64,000 bases of DNA from Centroberyx gerrardi (lineage: Eukaryota; Chordata; Actinopteri; Beryciformes; Berycidae): contig NC_136003.1 of the NCBI RefSeq assembly GCF_048128805.1, forward strand, positions 27,806,885-27,870,884. The letters run 5' to 3'. Below, piece after piece: positions 1 through 13,082 of the stretch (the stretch's first letter is position 1; every line of letters starts with the position of its first letter). The translations under genes were made by a program, and so were the position numbers. Under the pieces are notes generated by a model. That model did not search any database. It had not been told where the DNA came from and was given only the letters and a program-made list of their open reading frames with translations.

Positions 1-28
1 TCCCCGGACCCCACGCTGAGAACCACTG
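1..28. mobile_element. Terminus of a hAT-like repeat at the window edge
   Basis: The reverse complement begins CAGTGGTTCTCAGCGTGGGG, a terminal sequence common to non-autonomous hAT repeats of fish. The body lies outside the window. Confidence 0.5.
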
Positions 29-2390
29 ATAAAGAGAACATGTAGACTTCATGCCACGGCAACAAGTTGACTCGTTTTACTCCTTTCCGGATGCTCCCAC
101 ACTTCTTTCCAGCGACAGCCTTGTGTGTGTCACGGAGCAGATCCGGCGCCATGGCAACTAAATGCTCATTACTAGTTAGGGCTGTGACATCAGTGCCTGT
201 GTGAGTCACTGGGCCTGAAGGTTGGCTGGTGATCCTCCAAGGGGGGCTTCCGTGACAACACCAGACAGCCCGAGGCCACTTCCCCCCCACCCCCACCCCA
301 CCCCCCGGCTGTGTGTTCAGACGCCGGCCCGGCTCGCTCCTGGCCGCCTGGAGGCAGGAGGCAGGGAGCGGCGCAGGCCTGCACCCACAGAGCCGGCGGC
401 ACCACCGGGGGAGCAGCTGCTGCCGCGGCACCATGCTAGCACACCGGAAAACAACAGACGGGGCTGCAGCCTGAAGAACGCTGTGTGTGCTGTATCCACT
501 TCAGCACGGGCAAACGGTGAATCAGTGGCTTTGTTTACATACACAGAGAATTCAGTTCATAACCCCTTTACTCAAGTAGCCTGGTTCTTTACCTGAGTAA
601 GACGCCTGGCTTACTCCCATATTCAACAGGTTACTGAGGCATGAAAACATCTTTCACCTTTGGTTCACGCCGTCTGCATACACTCAAATTTGCACAGCAT
701 TGTGGGTACATTTTGATTTTGACAAAAAGAAACATGGCAGCAAGCAAGTATTGTTACTATTGGGATCATCATTTCTTTCCCCTGTATTCAAAGAGGATTT
801 CTCATAGTCTTTTGCTGTTCTATCTATGGACGGGCCTCTACAAGTAGACAGCAATATTCTGTTGGTTTATTCATGGCAAAGAAAGAGAAAGAGAGAGAGA
901 CTCAATCACAGAGTATCAAAAGTGCGTAAACAGCTTAACCCGAATAAGACCTTAACTACAGTATGGCCAATAGCGGGGTCTCTATTCATTCACATCTTTT
1001 CACTGTGTCACTTTGGAAAGACACCCTCCAGATGAAAGTCATTTGTTTTTTATTCATCATTACAGGAGTTGTAGCTAGCACACGACAGCTCAGAAAGCGA
1101 TTAGATACCAACCTGAGATAATCAGCCACAACAGTCAAACAAAGACTTTTCCTCCCACCAGTGCTTGCAGAAAGACTGAAGGTTCCCATGCTGCTCTTTT
1201 TCCCATCATGCCTCAGAGTTCAGAATACTCACTGTGTCATTGAAGGTCTCAAGTGGCTCTCTGGTACTAAAAGAATTCAGTTATAATGGGTGATGTTCAG
1301 GACAAATAGGTTCAGGCAGCCAATTTGAGCTACAATGCCACACGGATAACAATCAATCAATCAATACAGTAGTGAAATTCAATATATCGCAATACATAAA
1401 TGTGACAGTCTGCATTGTGGGGCAGAAAAAATGAATTGTGATATTAGCTACATGTTATTCTGCTGCAGTAATCACAAACGAGACGCTTGACCATCACAGT
1501 TTCACAATTATAAATTATATTATTTGCACCTTGTAATGACATTTTTAATTCTAGCAGCCAATGCCATCGCTAGAAAGATTTGTGGCTCAGAAATAAACAT
1601 AATTCTGCACAGTCAGACAGAACTTATATTTATTACATCGTATCGTGGTTGTATTGAATCATGAAGCCCATATCATGTATCGAATCGTATCGTGGGATAA
1701 GCATGTTGTCCCATCCCATCAACATATATCTTTACCAGCCTTTTACGGCACGTACTGATGATCCTGATGATGGACAATGGCATCAACATACCTGCAACAT
1801 TCGAAGAAGGCGGGGAATCAAAATGAACTCCATGCTGGAAAAGGTGGATAAAAACCATTTATTTTCTAATTGCCGGCCACAGTAAATGCCCTCACAGTGG
1901 ACGCCTTGGCTCAACACCAACAACTTCAATCAACTGAGCGTTGGAATGGGAGCAGACAGCAGTCATTTAATGAGGCACTCTGCTGGGTCCAGATTGTTTA
2001 CGCTCTGTGTCATGGAAAAATGAGAGGGGCAAAGTAAAATGGTCCACTGTCTGTTTCCCCCTCTGCTCTCTCTCTCTCTTTCAATATTGTCCTGCAAACT
2101 GGTGCATCTCAACCAGCCCTGCACACACATGCATGCATGCATAATTATGAAACGCACACATTCACACACACACTATTTTTCACAACACGGCCACAGCAGT
2201 TTGATATTTTGATGAGGTTTTTTTGTGTATGAGACAGGAGCAGAGGATGGAGAAAGAGATTTAGCGAGAGTTGAAAAGAGAGGGAGCCAGAAAGGGAAAA
2301 CGAGGAGACAGCAGTACAAAAGAAGTCAGGAAGGGGAGGGAGAGATCAAGCAGACAGAGAAAGAATGGGAGAGAAAGGTAGGAGACAGAG
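29..2390. other. Upstream intergenic DNA, no gene recognised
   Basis: A GC-rich patch at 300-480 has open frames on both strands but no recognisable protein. Positions 1370-1735 look like a dispersed repeat ending in TATCGAATCGTATCGTGG, a pattern familiar from fish interspersed repeats. The remainder is unremarkable. Confidence 0.5.
1370..1735. mobile_element. Probable dispersed repeat with ATCGTATCG-rich end
   Basis: AATATATCGCAATAC at the left and TATCGAATCGTATCGTGGG near the right resemble the ends of a teleost DNA repeat. Only one copy is in the window, so the call rests on recollection of the family. Confidence 0.35.
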
Positions 2391-2394
2391 GACA

Positions 2395-2597
2395 TAGAGG
2401 AGAGAGAGAGAGAGAGAAACAGAGGGCATGTGCTCAGAAACGTGTCCGTCCATGCTGGCAGCATGTGACTCCATACAAGTCTGTGAGCAGCGCACAGCAG
2501 GCGAGTGAGTCTGTGTGTTTGTGTGTGTGTGTGTGTGTAGGTGTGTAGGTGTGTGTGTGAGAGTCTGTCTGCACGTCTCTATGTCTCTCAGCCTGTT

Positions 2598-2629
<32 letters not shown>

Positions 2630-2630
2630 T
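2395..2630. repeat. GA and GT microsatellite cluster
   Basis: GA array at about 2399-2418, GT arrays at 2513-2560 and 2601-2629. They produce spurious open frames. Confidence 0.9.
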
Positions 2631-2664
2631 GAGTGTAAACAAGTATACGCGCATGTGTGGATGC

Positions 2665-3262
2665 TGGGGTTCGACCGATATGGTTTTTTTGCGAAGGCCG
2701 ATATGGATGTTTACTAGGATGGAGCTATTGATAGATGATGATATTTTGTGCCGATATTCAGCATCGTTAAATTTGACCATTTTCATGCCAAAAAAATTAC
2801 AGGTATTGACTGTTTTCTCCAGAATTATATTGTTGTCAGGGAGGAAAAGCCTCTGAAAGAGCATTTAGACTATATGGGAAACTAAGAAATAGAACACATT
2901 TGCATATTTGCACACCTGTCTGTCTGTTGTATGTGCCATTTTAAGCAGTTTTTTACAGTGTGTGTGTGTGTGTTTAGCATTTTTATTTATTCCGTGTTGT
3001 GTTTTTTATGAGCCCATGCCAAAGACAATTTGCTGTCGTATGATGGATGATAACGTTTTCTGAATCTGAATCTGAACTCTCCAATGAAACCCAGGATGCT
3101 AATCATAATCATAATCATGCATACTTGTGGAATGGAAAGGAATCTGATCAAAATGTCTCATTAGAATCAGGGCTTCCCTATTGATCAATTCCACATCAAA
3201 CTGCGTCATATCCATCATATCCGAGGCCATCATATCGGGCTGATTTTCTACCTAAACCCCCG
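2665..3262. mobile_element. hAT-like MITE family A, copy near 2.7 kb
   Basis: Starts with GGGGTTCGACCGATATGG and shares with the 25.5-kb copy the segments AAATTTGACCATTTTCATGC and GAAAAGCCTCTGAAA. It is longer than that copy, keeping an internal part with ATCATA repeats and GCATACTTGTGGAAT. The right end is eroded near 3262. No target duplication was recognised. Confidence 0.65.
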
Positions 3263-5406
3263 GTAGACTCTGTTGTTTTGGCAAGCTGTTTCCCACGGGG
3301 AGTATCGCTTTCCCCCCCGTGTGCGCTCTCTTCCCGGCAGCTCCCAGGGAAACACCCAGCTCAGAGGAGACAACTGTGCCAGCAGGAAAAAATATTGTTT
3401 GCCGCGTGATGAGAGCGGCAAGGTGACAAGGTGGCGATGCGATGATGCGTCACCGCCGAAGACAGATACCGAAAAGACTCGCGTTCAACGGCACAACCAG
3501 GAGAGACCAGCTGCAGATGGTTGGCGTTAGCTATAGCGTTCTGAAAACAATATGAAACAACATATGGTGTTTATGAGGAGAGGAGGAGGTCCCCCCCCCC
3601 CCCCCCCGCCTGTTTCCTAAGCTAAGACCAAAGAGTTTTCCCACAGCAGCTCTATGTTCACGCGGTCTGCGATATTCTTTGTAATCTTACACCTGTGCAT
3701 CGAATCAGGTGTTTATCCAATGGGAGGATCCTGGGAATGTGCATGGAAAGCACAGCAGAGAGACTCAGAAACACAATCAGCCAGAATAATTCCAAAAATC
3801 ATAAACAGTTTTATATTTTAAGCAGATGGGGAATAACTTTCCGCACAGAGGCTGTCAAGCTCAATCGTGCACAGAATTTGATAGCGATGGTAGGGTGTTT
3901 TCACTTTGCAGCACGTACATCTCAGTAGGTGGTCAAACTCCAACATTATATTTAGAGTTTTAAAGGTTTTTTTTTTACCCTCAGCACGCAGAATCGATAA
4001 TTACAAAAAAGGCTAAATTGCTCATTTATATGTTCAAAGTATTCTACACTCATTTCCGAAATGAAAGAAAAAAAGCGCGCCGACTACATTCCCCATTGCC
4101 AAAAATGATCGGCAATCATAAATAAAATAAAATGTTCTGCCAAAGACAATTTTCACTTTAATGGTTGAAATATCTGTTCAAATCTTTCTCCGCTTGCTTG
4201 CTGTGGCATTCGTATGAGAGTGCGTACGCTTGTGCTCATATTTGTTGTTTAGCAGCATTGTGGATATTGAGCAGACCTTGAAACTAGCTGTCGCACTGAA
4301 GCATTGATTTGAATAGCTCTGACCTAGTTTCCAATGCATATTCTTCTATTGGTTTAGTCGTTGGAGCTGTTAAACTGACATACATCAGCCTATTTCAGTG
4401 GCATACAATGACCAAGGACTCTCAACCTCCTGAGACACAGCAAAAGAAAGAAAAAGGTTTCTAGATTTCAATTTTGTCACTTTACTGTAGCGGACATCAA
4501 GACCAGGAAAATTAGGAAAAGTGGGACATTCACGCATTACATCATCAGCACAAACAGTAGGCCATCATCATTATCCATATTTCAAACACATTTCAAATCC
4601 AAATCTTAACTGATGCAATGCTGGCCGCCCATAATGGATGCCAGACAGTTTCAGGTGACGTCTCGTCCTCTGAGCCCTTCAGCTCCGCATCGTCTTTCAA
4701 AAACAGGGTCTGTGAATCCAGATGTGCACTACAATGTACAAATACTCTCTTATTTAGTGTAAAAATGGTTAAACTTTAAGATAAAAGAAAATATATTAAG
4801 CTGACAAACACCTTAATTAAGTAAACCTCTTTCCATAAAATGTCTGTTTTGAAATATGGGTAATTTTGCAACGCCAGGAAGAGGAAGTTCCTAAGCTCCC
4901 ACCCCCTAAAGATGTGATGTCATTGAAATGCTTGGAATGTCCTCTTTAAGGTACAACAGGATGCAGCGTAGTAGCATGTATGGTTTGGGAGATGCACTCA
5001 AAAGCAACTCGGGTCTCAGGCCGCTCAGAGAGTGAGATATCTGTTTTCCCCATGTAATCCAGACAGGCAACTCTACGTATATCCTGCATATTGTAATATT
5101 ACAAACAATAGAATAAAAGTGCTTTCCCCAGGGCAGAATCAGAGTGACACAGACCACACCCGGAATAAAGAGGCACAGTTTAGACTGCCTTATGTGTGTG
5201 TGCCCAAGTGTAAATCCAAGTAGTGTTGGCTTTGGCTTTTAACAGTTTTCACTTCAGCACACTCCAAAGCCAACTCCATTAAGTAGCTTACCCACTGACT
5301 TTTTGTTCAGAGGCCAAATCAGTGCAGTCGACACATTCAGGGTCTTGAGACGCAAGCTTGACTGAAGTTGCCCAATGTGCGAGTGAAGAGCAATTGACAA
5401 AAAAAG
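3263..5406. other. Intergenic DNA, no gene recognised
   Basis: 3273-3535 is a complex, GC-richer stretch that reads open for 85 codons but matches nothing I recognise. A C-run lies at 3591-3607. The remainder is AT-rich and unremarkable. Confidence 0.5.
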
Positions 5407-5855
5407 CAGAGGTGGGACCAAGTCGACTTTGCTCGAGTCCCAAGTCAGTCTCAAGTCTTGAGGCACAAGTCTCAAGTCAAGTCCCAAGTCTAAATGTAGA
5501 ACAGCAAGTCAAGTCAGAACAAATCAAGAGTCCAGTATCAATTTAATATCTTAAAGAAAACGAAATATCTAGGACTTTTCAATGCAATATGGTTTTAATA
5601 GGATAAAAACTTGGTAAGAGCATCATGAGTTTGATTTCTATAATCAGTTTCAACTTCAATAAATTCAATCATTCCATACAAATTCAGTCTGCTGGAACAA
5701 ATCTCATCACTTTCAATCTAAGTCATTTACACAAACACAAGATCTCAAGTCAAGACTTTAGAAACCTTTTCAAGTCATCAAAGTACAAGTCAAGTATTCT
5801 CTTCATGCATCGAGTCTCAAGCAATTAAGTCATGTGACTCGAGTCCCCACCTCTG
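5407..5855. mobile_element. MITE with CAGAGGTGGGAC inverted termini
   Basis: 449-bp element beginning CAGAGGTGGGACCAAGTC and ending with the inverse, GACTCGAGTCCCCACCTCTG. The interior is built from repeated TCAAGTC/CCAAGTC words. Flanks AAAAAAAG (5399-5406) and CAAAGAAG (5856-5863) may be a decayed 8-bp target duplication (6 of 8). No transposase is encoded. It resembles a common teleost non-autonomous DNA transposon. Confidence 0.75.
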
Positions 5856-7135
5856 CAAAGAAGACACATGAAAGCAAAGTAACTTGTCCATAAAGTCCCC
5901 ACAGTAGGTTTCTTTCTGTTTTGACTAATGCTGTTTAATCAAGAGGAGACAGTAGATGCCATGCTGCACTACACAGCGTCCACCTCCTTTACATGATGCA
6001 GTAGATGTTGGGAAAGCTAATCTGCACACAGTCAAGTATCAACAGTGAAGAAGCGTCTCTCCATGCAGCACTTTCCCTCCCGCCTCTATAACTGTACTCA
6101 CAGCACAGCAGAGCACACTGCAGACTCCAGAAATACACACCGCACATCTGTCAGGTACTTGCTTCACCTGCAGCCCTCTTGATGCGTGTGGGCAACTGAG
6201 TGTTTAGACGGGAGGGGGGGGGGAGCTGCGAGAGTTTAATGCAGTGTGTGGGATGTGGACATGACCAACCCCACATCTCAATATCTCTCATCTGCTGGCG
6301 AAGGGGGAGATGATGATGAACAGGCAGGCAGCGCCAGGCAAAAAGTCAGCCAGCTCAGAAACCAGGGAGAAGATAAGCAGCAGAAAGGCTTGGAGCACAA
6401 ACTGTTGACACTATATGGCAGAAAGCCTGAACCAGTGTAGGAACAAACAGATTGTTCCTTTCTCCCCCCGAGTCCCTCATGCTGAAACACATTCAAAAAT
6501 AGCAAAATGTGGTTTGGCGTAATTATCATATCATACCATAAGAAACATGCTTTAAAACGGATGCCAAAATGTGACCTCTGCTTGGTGGTTTTGTTGGAAA
6601 TGGATATCCGGACTCCTAAAATAGAGTAAGATAGAGTAAATCATGGGGATGTAGTCCATAAAGTATGTCATTTAGCTTCAGTGTCAATGGATTCATTAAT
6701 CGAGTATCACACACGTTGGCTTTTCTAAGGAAAGCTTCTCCTCGGGTGGCAAGGTTACCAAGGAAACATGAACCTGACACTTAGCCTTTGTCACATTTGG
6801 CCCATCTGCTGAGTCAATGTTTTGCTGTACACTTATCAATGAAATTAGATCGTGTTAAAGTATCCCTCATGGCCCACTTCTGTTTTCTGTGAAGCACTGC
6901 CTCTGCGCCCGCAAAGCCACAATTTGAGCTCCACCGATTCTGGGAAATATTTACGAACGAAGTAGAAAATCGATGCTGACGACTGCACAGGCGTGTAAAT
7001 GTGTTGTTTTCCAAAACAAGGCAAGACCGCTTGTGGGAGGAGCCACTGATCTGGAGCAACAAATGCAATGAATGTGAACTAGAAAAGTTACTTTTTCTGG
7101 AGAAAATGTGTAGGCTAGCTGAAAGCAACTGGAGA
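5856..7135. other. Intergenic DNA, nothing recognised
   Basis: No coding homology, RNA gene or clear repeat seen. A short G-run lies at about 6213-6223. Confidence 0.5.
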
Positions 7136-7735
7136 AGTAGCAGTAGTAGAAGTAGTTGAAGTAGAAGTAGTAGAGGTAGTAGAAGTAGTAGTAGTAGTAG
7201 AAGTAGTTGAAGTAGAAGTAGTAGAGGTAGAAGTAAAAGTAGTAGCAGTAGTAGAAGTAGTTAAAGTAGAAGTAGTAGAGGTAGAAGTAAAAGTAGTAGC
7301 AGTAGTAGAAGTAGTTGAAGTAGAAGTAGTAGAGGTAGTAGAAGTAGTAGTAGTAGTAGAAGTAGTTGAAGTAGAAGTAGTAGAGGTAGTAGAAGTAGTA
7401 GTAGAAGTAGTTGAAGTAGAAGTAGTAGAGGTAGTAGAAGTAGTAGTAGTAGTAGAAGTAGTTGAAGTAGAAGTAGTAGAGGTAGTAGAAGTAGTAGTAG
7501 TAGTAGAAGTAGTTGAAGTAGAAGTAGTAGAGGTAGTAGAAGTAGTAGTAGTAGAAGTAGTTGAAGTAGAAGCAGTAGTGGTAGTAGAAGTAGTAGTGGT
7601 AGTAGTAATAGTAGTATAAGTACTAGTAATAGCAGAAGTAATAGTAATAATGGCTTTAGTAGTAGTAGTAGTAGTAGCAGGAGTAGTAGTAGTATTAGCA
7701 GTATTAGTAGTAGTGTTAGTTTTATATCACATTTA
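7136..7735. repeat. AGT-rich satellite with a 51-bp higher-order unit
   Basis: About 600 bp of AGT/AGA triplets. The phrase AGTAGTTGAAGTAG recurs at 7151, 7202, 7256 (variant), 7310, 7361, 7406, 7457 and about 7508, at spacings of 51, 54, 54, 51, 45, 51 and 51 bp, all multiples of three. After 7570 the array degrades to irregular AGT/ATT triplets. Confidence 0.93.
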
Positions 7736-8340
7736 GATCACATTTTTGTAGTTAGATTACTTTTTGATTACATTTAGTTGATATATTTGCCATTGCATTA
7801 CTTGTAGAATACATTTAGATGACTTTTTTTTTTTTACTGAGATTACTTTTACATTACATTTAGATTGTCTTTTTGTCATAAGATTACTTTTGGATTACAT
7901 GGATATGAAAACAATGAAACCATTTAAATGAATCAAAGAGAATATTTTATTATTAGTATTAGTATAGTAGTAGTAGCAGTAGTATTGGCAGCTTGGTACG
8001 AGCTTGGATCAGACTGCTAAGCAGCCAAAAAACAGACTAAGATGCCTCTCCCTGGTGTAAAGACTAAGGTAAGGTATGTAGGGTAAGTGAAAAAGGCAAA
8101 AGTGTGCAGTCACTCTATTCAGCTAACATTACGCCCAGTGCATTTAGCCTGTCCTGAATTATCCTTTGGATACACAATAACAACTGTGTGCGAGCAACAT
8201 AATGCCCAAAGCAAAACCCTGACCTGATGTCAAAAATGGGTCGAGGGATGTCAAACACCAAATTTTCTCTCTCTGAAAAGGGGATAATAGAAAGCGGGGG
8301 AAATGAATAATCATGATGAAATAGATTGGAATAATCCCTC

Positions 8341-8361
8341 AGCAGCAGCAGCAGCAGCAGC
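8341..8361. repeat. AGC/CAG trinucleotide array, non-coding
   Basis: Seven uninterrupted AGC units in intergenic DNA. Confidence 0.9.
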
Positions 8362-8433
8362 AGGCAGCAAGGCCTTAAGCCTGCTGCAGCAACTGAAACA
8401 ATGCTGAGTCTCCAACTCTGGAAAACTATTCCT

Positions 8434-8443
8434 GTTATGTAAC
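8434..8443. promoter_or_regulatory. Perfect PAR-bZIP consensus 4.9 kb upstream of HLF
   Basis: GTTATGTAAC matches RTTAYGTAAY fully. It could mediate feedback by HLF/TEF/DBP but may be chance. Confidence 0.2.
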
Positions 8444-11400
8444 ATTTAGCAGAGCAATTACAGGGACCGGAGCGGTTATCCTGCACTCACAGTACAGCAG
8501 GATCCTGAGTTCTGCAGCTCGTCTGAAACTACACAACCGTCCCAGTGGAGGGAACCTTGACTCCGGCCTTTCAGATGCCTTGAACGGAGGTTGTTTACAT
8601 CATTTGCAAAATATCTGCACTGAATAAACCTTGGTATGAATTACATCCGAGGTTCCCAATCACCTGATCACCTGCTGATGAAGTTTCAGGCCTGTTTTGC
8701 AAGTCAAAACAAAGCAAAACAAAACAAAAACAGAAAAACATTTCAGTTGAGAATTGACATGTCAGCTTCTCGTCAAGACTCAAAATTCAAACTTTTAAAA
8801 ATGACATTTTTAAATACAATTTCACAATGGTGCATTCTTAAGAGATTAGAAAATACTAGGGGCTTCATTTACAAAAATACATTCTGTGACTTGATCATAG
8901 ATTACAAGATACAATTATTTCAAAAGAATATAAAAAAAACAATGTATGTATGTATTTATGAGTAATGATTGGAATTGGACTGGAATGACTGGAATTTCAT
9001 TTCAGCTTTTAATATATCACAGAAAGTCGGGGGGAAATCATTGTAAATTGTTGATTTTTACATCAAGAAAACATTTTATAAATTACGACTTTGGGTTCAG
9101 CTGTAAGCACAAAATTTGCGTGTAAGGAACTTTTATACTTTCAGGCTCCGGGTGCTTAAATCAGCATAGAGGAAAGCAAGGAGTAACTAGAACCGTGAGG
9201 AAAAACCGTCCAGGCTCTGTCTCTCATCCAGTTCTTCACACAGGCTTTCAGGCTTCAGCTCTTTTGTAGGTGACAATAACACCGTTCCTCATCCATTGTG
9301 TTTTCTTTTATAGGCCAAAGCAAGCTTGCAGGAAAGGAAGCCCACACCCAACTGAGGCTCTGTGCAGCCAGAGACGGTGATGTTAAGCCTAAATAATAAT
9401 CACTGGGCTCATTGATTAGACTCACAGGCTCTTATAACCCATGATGTTTCACCTAGTGTTTCACCGAGTTTAGCAGGATTCAGTCACATGAACCGATTTT
9501 CTTTTTCCGTACAGCAAACGCAAATTTAATAATAAAATAAAAATGTCTCGGGGGAAATCTTCATGACGTGATAGTTAACTCCTGAGACTAAGGAGCAGTT
9601 CCCCTCTGTGAAACAGTGTAATCCCCTCTGCCTTCACACACACACACACACACCACACACAAGTCATGCTTTGTAGTCCGATGCCACGGTGAGAAATCAC
9701 ATTTTCGAAAAAGGCCGAAGTTCTTTGAATTCGTCTCTATATCTGTCCTTGACGAACTCTGCTTGGCTTGCTCAGCTGACTGATTTCTCACAACACACTT
9801 TTTCTTCAGTCGTTCATCACAAATTCCTGTTGATGATAGTCTATATTTTTTTTTGCCAGTTAACAGCACTTATTATTATTATCATTCTTACTGCATGTAT
9901 GAAACGGCAAGTCGCACAGAGAGGCAGAGCAGCAGCTGTCGCCAATCAACTATAAGCTTTTCAGAGAGAGCGATGTGTTGCATGGAGGGAGCTGAAGAGC
10001 AATCACACAAGTATGTTAGAGAGTCGCTTTATCTGCAGCTGATTGGGCCCAGGTGACCCGTCAATGTCTCTCAATGTTCCTCTTCCCTTGACCTTTAACC
10101 CCACCCCCACCCCTCAAGTCAGTCAGCTGCCATCAAGAAGAGCATTTCTCTCAGTTTCTGTTGTTTCCATAGCAAATCGTTGTTTCACTTCAAGTGGGCT
10201 GGTGTTTGAAAGGTAGGCATCGCTGTCATTCAGGCATTTTGTTTTACCATACCATTCATGTTTAAAGGGTTTCCAAATTGCAACGTATCCAATTAAAACA
10301 AACAAGACAAAACACAAAAATGTTACGTGAGGATTCTTGAAATATTATTGATTATCTACAATGTTATGACTTTGGAAGCATGGAATGCTGGATCATGATG
10401 ATAATGGCTAATAACTGTCAGCAATCATTTTATACAGATAGGTGTCACATTTTTCAATTAGTGGATGTCTCATTTCATACTCAGTTTACCTTTAAAGATG
10501 AGTATACGGGATGCAGCACATTTGTTTCTCATGTGTTCATGCTAGGGATCCTGAGATTCGCCTTATGGGTAAATTGTGAAAGATTGTGAGGCTTTCGGCC
10601 ATCGGCTGCCTCGTGATTTTTTTCTCTCTGTTTTTATTTTGTTCTACCTATCGGCGTCTAGAAGCGAGGGAAATAACAGACGCAAGAATGAATTCTGTTA
10701 TTGTCTTAAAACTAAACAAAATATGAATAAAAATAAACTTTAATTTGTTTTCTGGGGATCTGCTGAGAGCCAATATACAACCTTGTTGGTCCCTGGATTA
10801 AAGGCTTATTAAGGTAGAGAATTTATTTGCATTTCCATTTCATCTTAAACCTCATCAAACCGCTCATTTGTGTTGCAATTGCAAATGCTCAAAACCTTGA
10901 GTATTCAGATGAATTGGCTCTCAGTTCAACTTCATGTCAGCCAAGTGTTTTTGCAAACCAAGCTGAGGTCATGAATGAGTTACAGCCTGAGCCAATAGGG
11001 CACCTATTCAAGGACCCAAAAGATTAGGGCGCCCACAAGGGGCCCATGAGGGATTCTCATTAAGATGCACAATTTAAAAGGCAAATCCTTATGGGGATAA
11101 AAGGACATTTTGAGACAGCGCTGCTTTAAACTAAAGCTAATTTGGATGGGGAAAACAGCTTCATTTGATGACATTAAAAACAGGATCGTCGGTTCTATGT
11201 GGTTTCTCACTTTCGCAAACATGAGGCCAGTTTCAAATAAATGGATTAGTCCTGGTCTAGACTTAATCCACGTCTGCACAAGCAACTCCTTTCATTACAG
11301 GTTTTTATTAAATCTGTTTTTTATCTTCAGCTTGTCACTCTTGTCATCTTTGTTTGAGAGGATTTTTATGGAAAAACTAGTGACACTAATGATAAAGACT

Positions 11401-12946
11401 AATGAATCGTAAAAAACAAACAAATGGGGAGAGCGTAGCGAGGCTTTTAAACTATGACTCAGCCACTATGAAGCTAGAACACATGAGTTTCCATGTGCCA
11501 CAACCTGTACAGCTAGAGTTACAGTTTGACAACAGCCATTGGCTGAAAGTAGGTCAAGTTAAAATTCACGTCACCTCCACTACAGCACTCCACTGAATTT
11601 TTTCCTCAATGCATTTGCCTCTGATTCGCTATTTGCTTCAGCAGCATTTGAGCCAGTGACTGAATTAAAAGGCAACAGAGATGCAAAAAAAAAAATCCCT
11701 CTGAGAAGTCTATTTTATCAAGATGTGCTAAAGTCATGTAATGATATTCCAGGATAAAAGTGAAAAGCACTCAGTTTGAGTTAGGAGATCCCAGTGGCAC
11801 TGGAGAGTTGAGTCTTCATTTATGAACACATCTCACCTGAGAGGAGAAACCACATAAAACCAATTAAGGATCTAATCTGCACTGGCATAAGATGAAGCTG
11901 CTCCACTTACACAGAGTTGGAGACTGATTGACTTTGACAGCAGATTTTGCATCCAAATGAGGTTTAGTTGACAGCTAACTTTGTCGGGAAAAATGTACTC
12001 TTATCCCCAGAAAGTCATCCAGGTCAGATACTGTGAGAGTTTTAAAACTGCCAACTGATTGTTAATGGAGATGCACTAGATCACGAGACAAAAACACTTA
12101 ACAGCCGGGTGTGTTTATATGTTTGTTTGTTTTTTCCACTCAAAGGATCATCCGTATTATTTCCAGGCGATGTTCTTGGTGGTTTTTGGCCTGAGAGTAG
12201 GCTAAGAACCTACTGCAACAAGAATGTATGGTGGTAGCCACACATTAGCCACTGCTAATGCTAAATGAATAAAAGTCATAGAGACAACTGAGAGTTTCAA
12301 TCTTTTGACAAAATCAAATAAAAAAATACATCTTGCCATTCAAGATGATTTAAAGTAATTTGACACAGCATGCCCCTATGACTCCCATTTATTATGCCAC
12401 TAAAACTAGGTTACCAGTGGCCTAATTGGAGGGTCGGACATGTCGACAAAACTCCATAGCTCACTCTTAATGAGCCTGTCCATCAGAGTTTTTACAAGTT
12501 GACATACTTGCCCAACATACCTTGAGGTGGTACAGGTACAAGAAAAATGACATGGGAGCAGCAGAAACACCAAGGGGGTAATAGGCTACAACTGCAGTTT
12601 ATGACAGGGGGCAGAAATGATTGACGTTTCTTGCAGCCTGTAGGTAAGCAAGCACAATCTATCCAATCAGCAATTGCAGTATGAAATATCGCACAAACAT
12701 TGGGATATTTAGATTAATAGCACCTTCTATTCCTTCGCATGTAACAGCTTAACTGAGGTTATTCTCATATTCAGAGAGCAAAGTTCGGTGTCATTCAGTA
12801 CCGACTGAGATACACGTTTACTGCTGCTTTGATATCACTTTGTTGGGTTGCTCTTGCCCTAAAATACCATATTTCCGACAGTCCTTGAAGGCAGCACGTT
12901 CCAAGCAAGTCGCTCTCCCCGTTCGCGCTGTGAATTCGGTTACTCC

Positions 12947-12952
12947 CACGTG
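12947..12952. promoter_or_regulatory. Perfect E-box CACGTG, HLF upstream
   Basis: Canonical palindromic E-box about 400 bp upstream of the HLF start codon. CLOCK/BMAL1 and USF proteins bind this motif, and DBP, a paralogue of HLF, is driven by such sites. Function here is inferred from motif and position only. Confidence 0.45.
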
Positions 12953-12977
12953 TCCTGAACGCAGCATGAGAGGCGTA

Positions 12978-13047
12978 CCCCCCCAATCCCATCCCATCCC
13001 ATCCCATCCCACCCCCCACCCCCCACCCCCCACCCCACCCCGCCCCT
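12978..13047 (-). promoter_or_regulatory. G-quadruplex-prone C-run tract in HLF promoter
   Basis: About 70 bp consist of repeated CCCAT units followed by CCCCCCA units on the + strand, so the - strand has more than ten G-runs of three or more with one- or two-base loops. This fits the usual G-quadruplex pattern many times over. It sits just upstream of the CRE. Confidence 0.6.
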
Positions 13048-13055
13048 CGGTAGTT

Positions 13056-13063
13056 TGACGTCA
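13056..13063. promoter_or_regulatory. Consensus CRE TGACGTCA in HLF promoter
   Basis: A full 8-bp palindromic cAMP response element 290 bp before the HLF start codon, in the GC-rich leader. CREB/ATF factors bind this sequence. The perfect match and promoter location make it a good candidate, but use is not shown by the sequence. Confidence 0.5.
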
Positions 13064-13082
13064 CGAGCGTCCGTCTCCGCAC

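Larger units (their letters stand above)
7736..12939. other. Intergenic DNA upstream of HLF, no gene recognised
   Basis: Contains a non-coding CAG array at 8341-8361, a perfect D-box-like GTTATGTAAC at 8434-8443 and a short CA array near 9638-9652. No exon or transposon coding sequence was recognised. Confidence 0.5.

Noticed and set aside
3273-3530. 85-codon open frame at 3.3 kb
   Set aside because: No homologue recognised, no splice context supporting an exon, and it abuts a MITE end.
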